A DNA stretch of 5,681 nt. It comes from Kiritimatiellia bacterium. Lineage in GTDB: Bacteria; Verrucomicrobiota; Kiritimatiellia; RFP12; UBA1067. The position numbers and the translations under genes were made by a program. The stretch is taken from the NCBI GenBank assembly GCA_024405255.1, contig JAKSOY010000265.1, forward strand, positions 1-5,681, read 5' to 3'. Of this stretch, positions 5,579 to 5,681 are shown one piece after another. The notes beneath the pieces were generated by a model. That model was not told the DNA's origin. It did no database searches and was given only the letters and a program-made list of their open reading frames with translations. Every line of letters begins with the position of its first letter. The first letter of the stretch is position 1.

Positions 5579-5681
5579 ATGAAGCACATGGTCAGGGGGT
5601 TTGTTTGCCTCGCGACGGTCGCGGGGCTTTCGTTCGGGGCGTCGGCCTATGTGGCTTTGGATTATGTGCAGGACGGGCTCG
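5579..5681 (+). CDS. Exported protein, 5' part only
   Basis: Only the first 34 codons are present; the gene runs off the right edge. They encode a signal peptide: MKHMVR as charged start, then a hydrophobic stretch GFVCLATVAGLSFG, and a signal peptidase I site ASA before Tyr24. The mature chain begins YVALDYVQDGL. In my memory this kind of start is typical of large exported, LamG- or autotransporter-like proteins of Kiritimatiellota, where 'DYVQDGL' begins a jelly-roll module describing a surface or adhesion protein. The visible part is too short to prove any domain. It has its own strong promoter about 50 bases upstream and is separated from the upstream genes by the repeat-rich gap, so it is a separate transcription unit. 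Confidence 0.8.
   Translation, partial: MKHMVRGFVCLATVAGLSFGASAYVALDYVQDGL

Overview
The window reads as part of a bacterial chromosome from the PVC superphylum, most likely a Kiritimatiellota (or close Verrucomicrobiota/Lentisphaerota) bacterium. This rests on three things: a secreted protein with two copies of the 'SDG-Q-ID-G' LamG-like module; a large secreted propeller/beta-sandwich protein of a type I remember from PVC and Bacteroidota genomes; and a last gene whose start (signal peptide ending GASA, then YVALDYVQDG) resembles the N-termini of large exported Kiritimatiellota proteins. No database search was possible, so the assignment is from memory of families and remains an inference.

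Layout. Positions 1-86 are a short leader with an imperfect hairpin and a good ribosome binding site. Positions 87-2033 encode a 648-residue exported protein with two LamG-like jelly-roll modules and one or two fibronectin-III-like modules. After 47 bases (20 if a TTG start is used) comes a second exported protein, 2081-4630, about 849 residues, with a propeller-like N-terminal half and a propeller/beta-sandwich unit present twice. Both genes are on the plus strand and probably co-transcribed. Both products should leave the cytoplasm and fold as beta structures. A role in glycan or surface recognition is plausible, but nothing in the sequence proves an enzymatic activity.

Positions 4631-5578 (about 950 bases) hold no intact gene I can support, but are far from empty. 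In order they contain: possible terminator hairpins; copy 1 of a 47-bp dispersed repeat; a pair of REP-like palindromes in inverted orientation (BIME-like); a coding-like but interrupted reading frame on the minus strand, with a promoter-like site and an inverted repeat at its upstream end; a shorter coding-like fragment on the plus strand; copy 2 of the 47-bp repeat in direct orientation; and three copies of TTCCGTG. The stretch ends in a strong sigma-70 type promoter with an extended -10 for the last gene.

From 5579 the window enters a third plus-strand gene for an exported protein, cut off after 34 codons. The most interesting part is the intergenic repeat island. Next is the uncharacterised large propeller/sandwich protein with its clear internal duplication.
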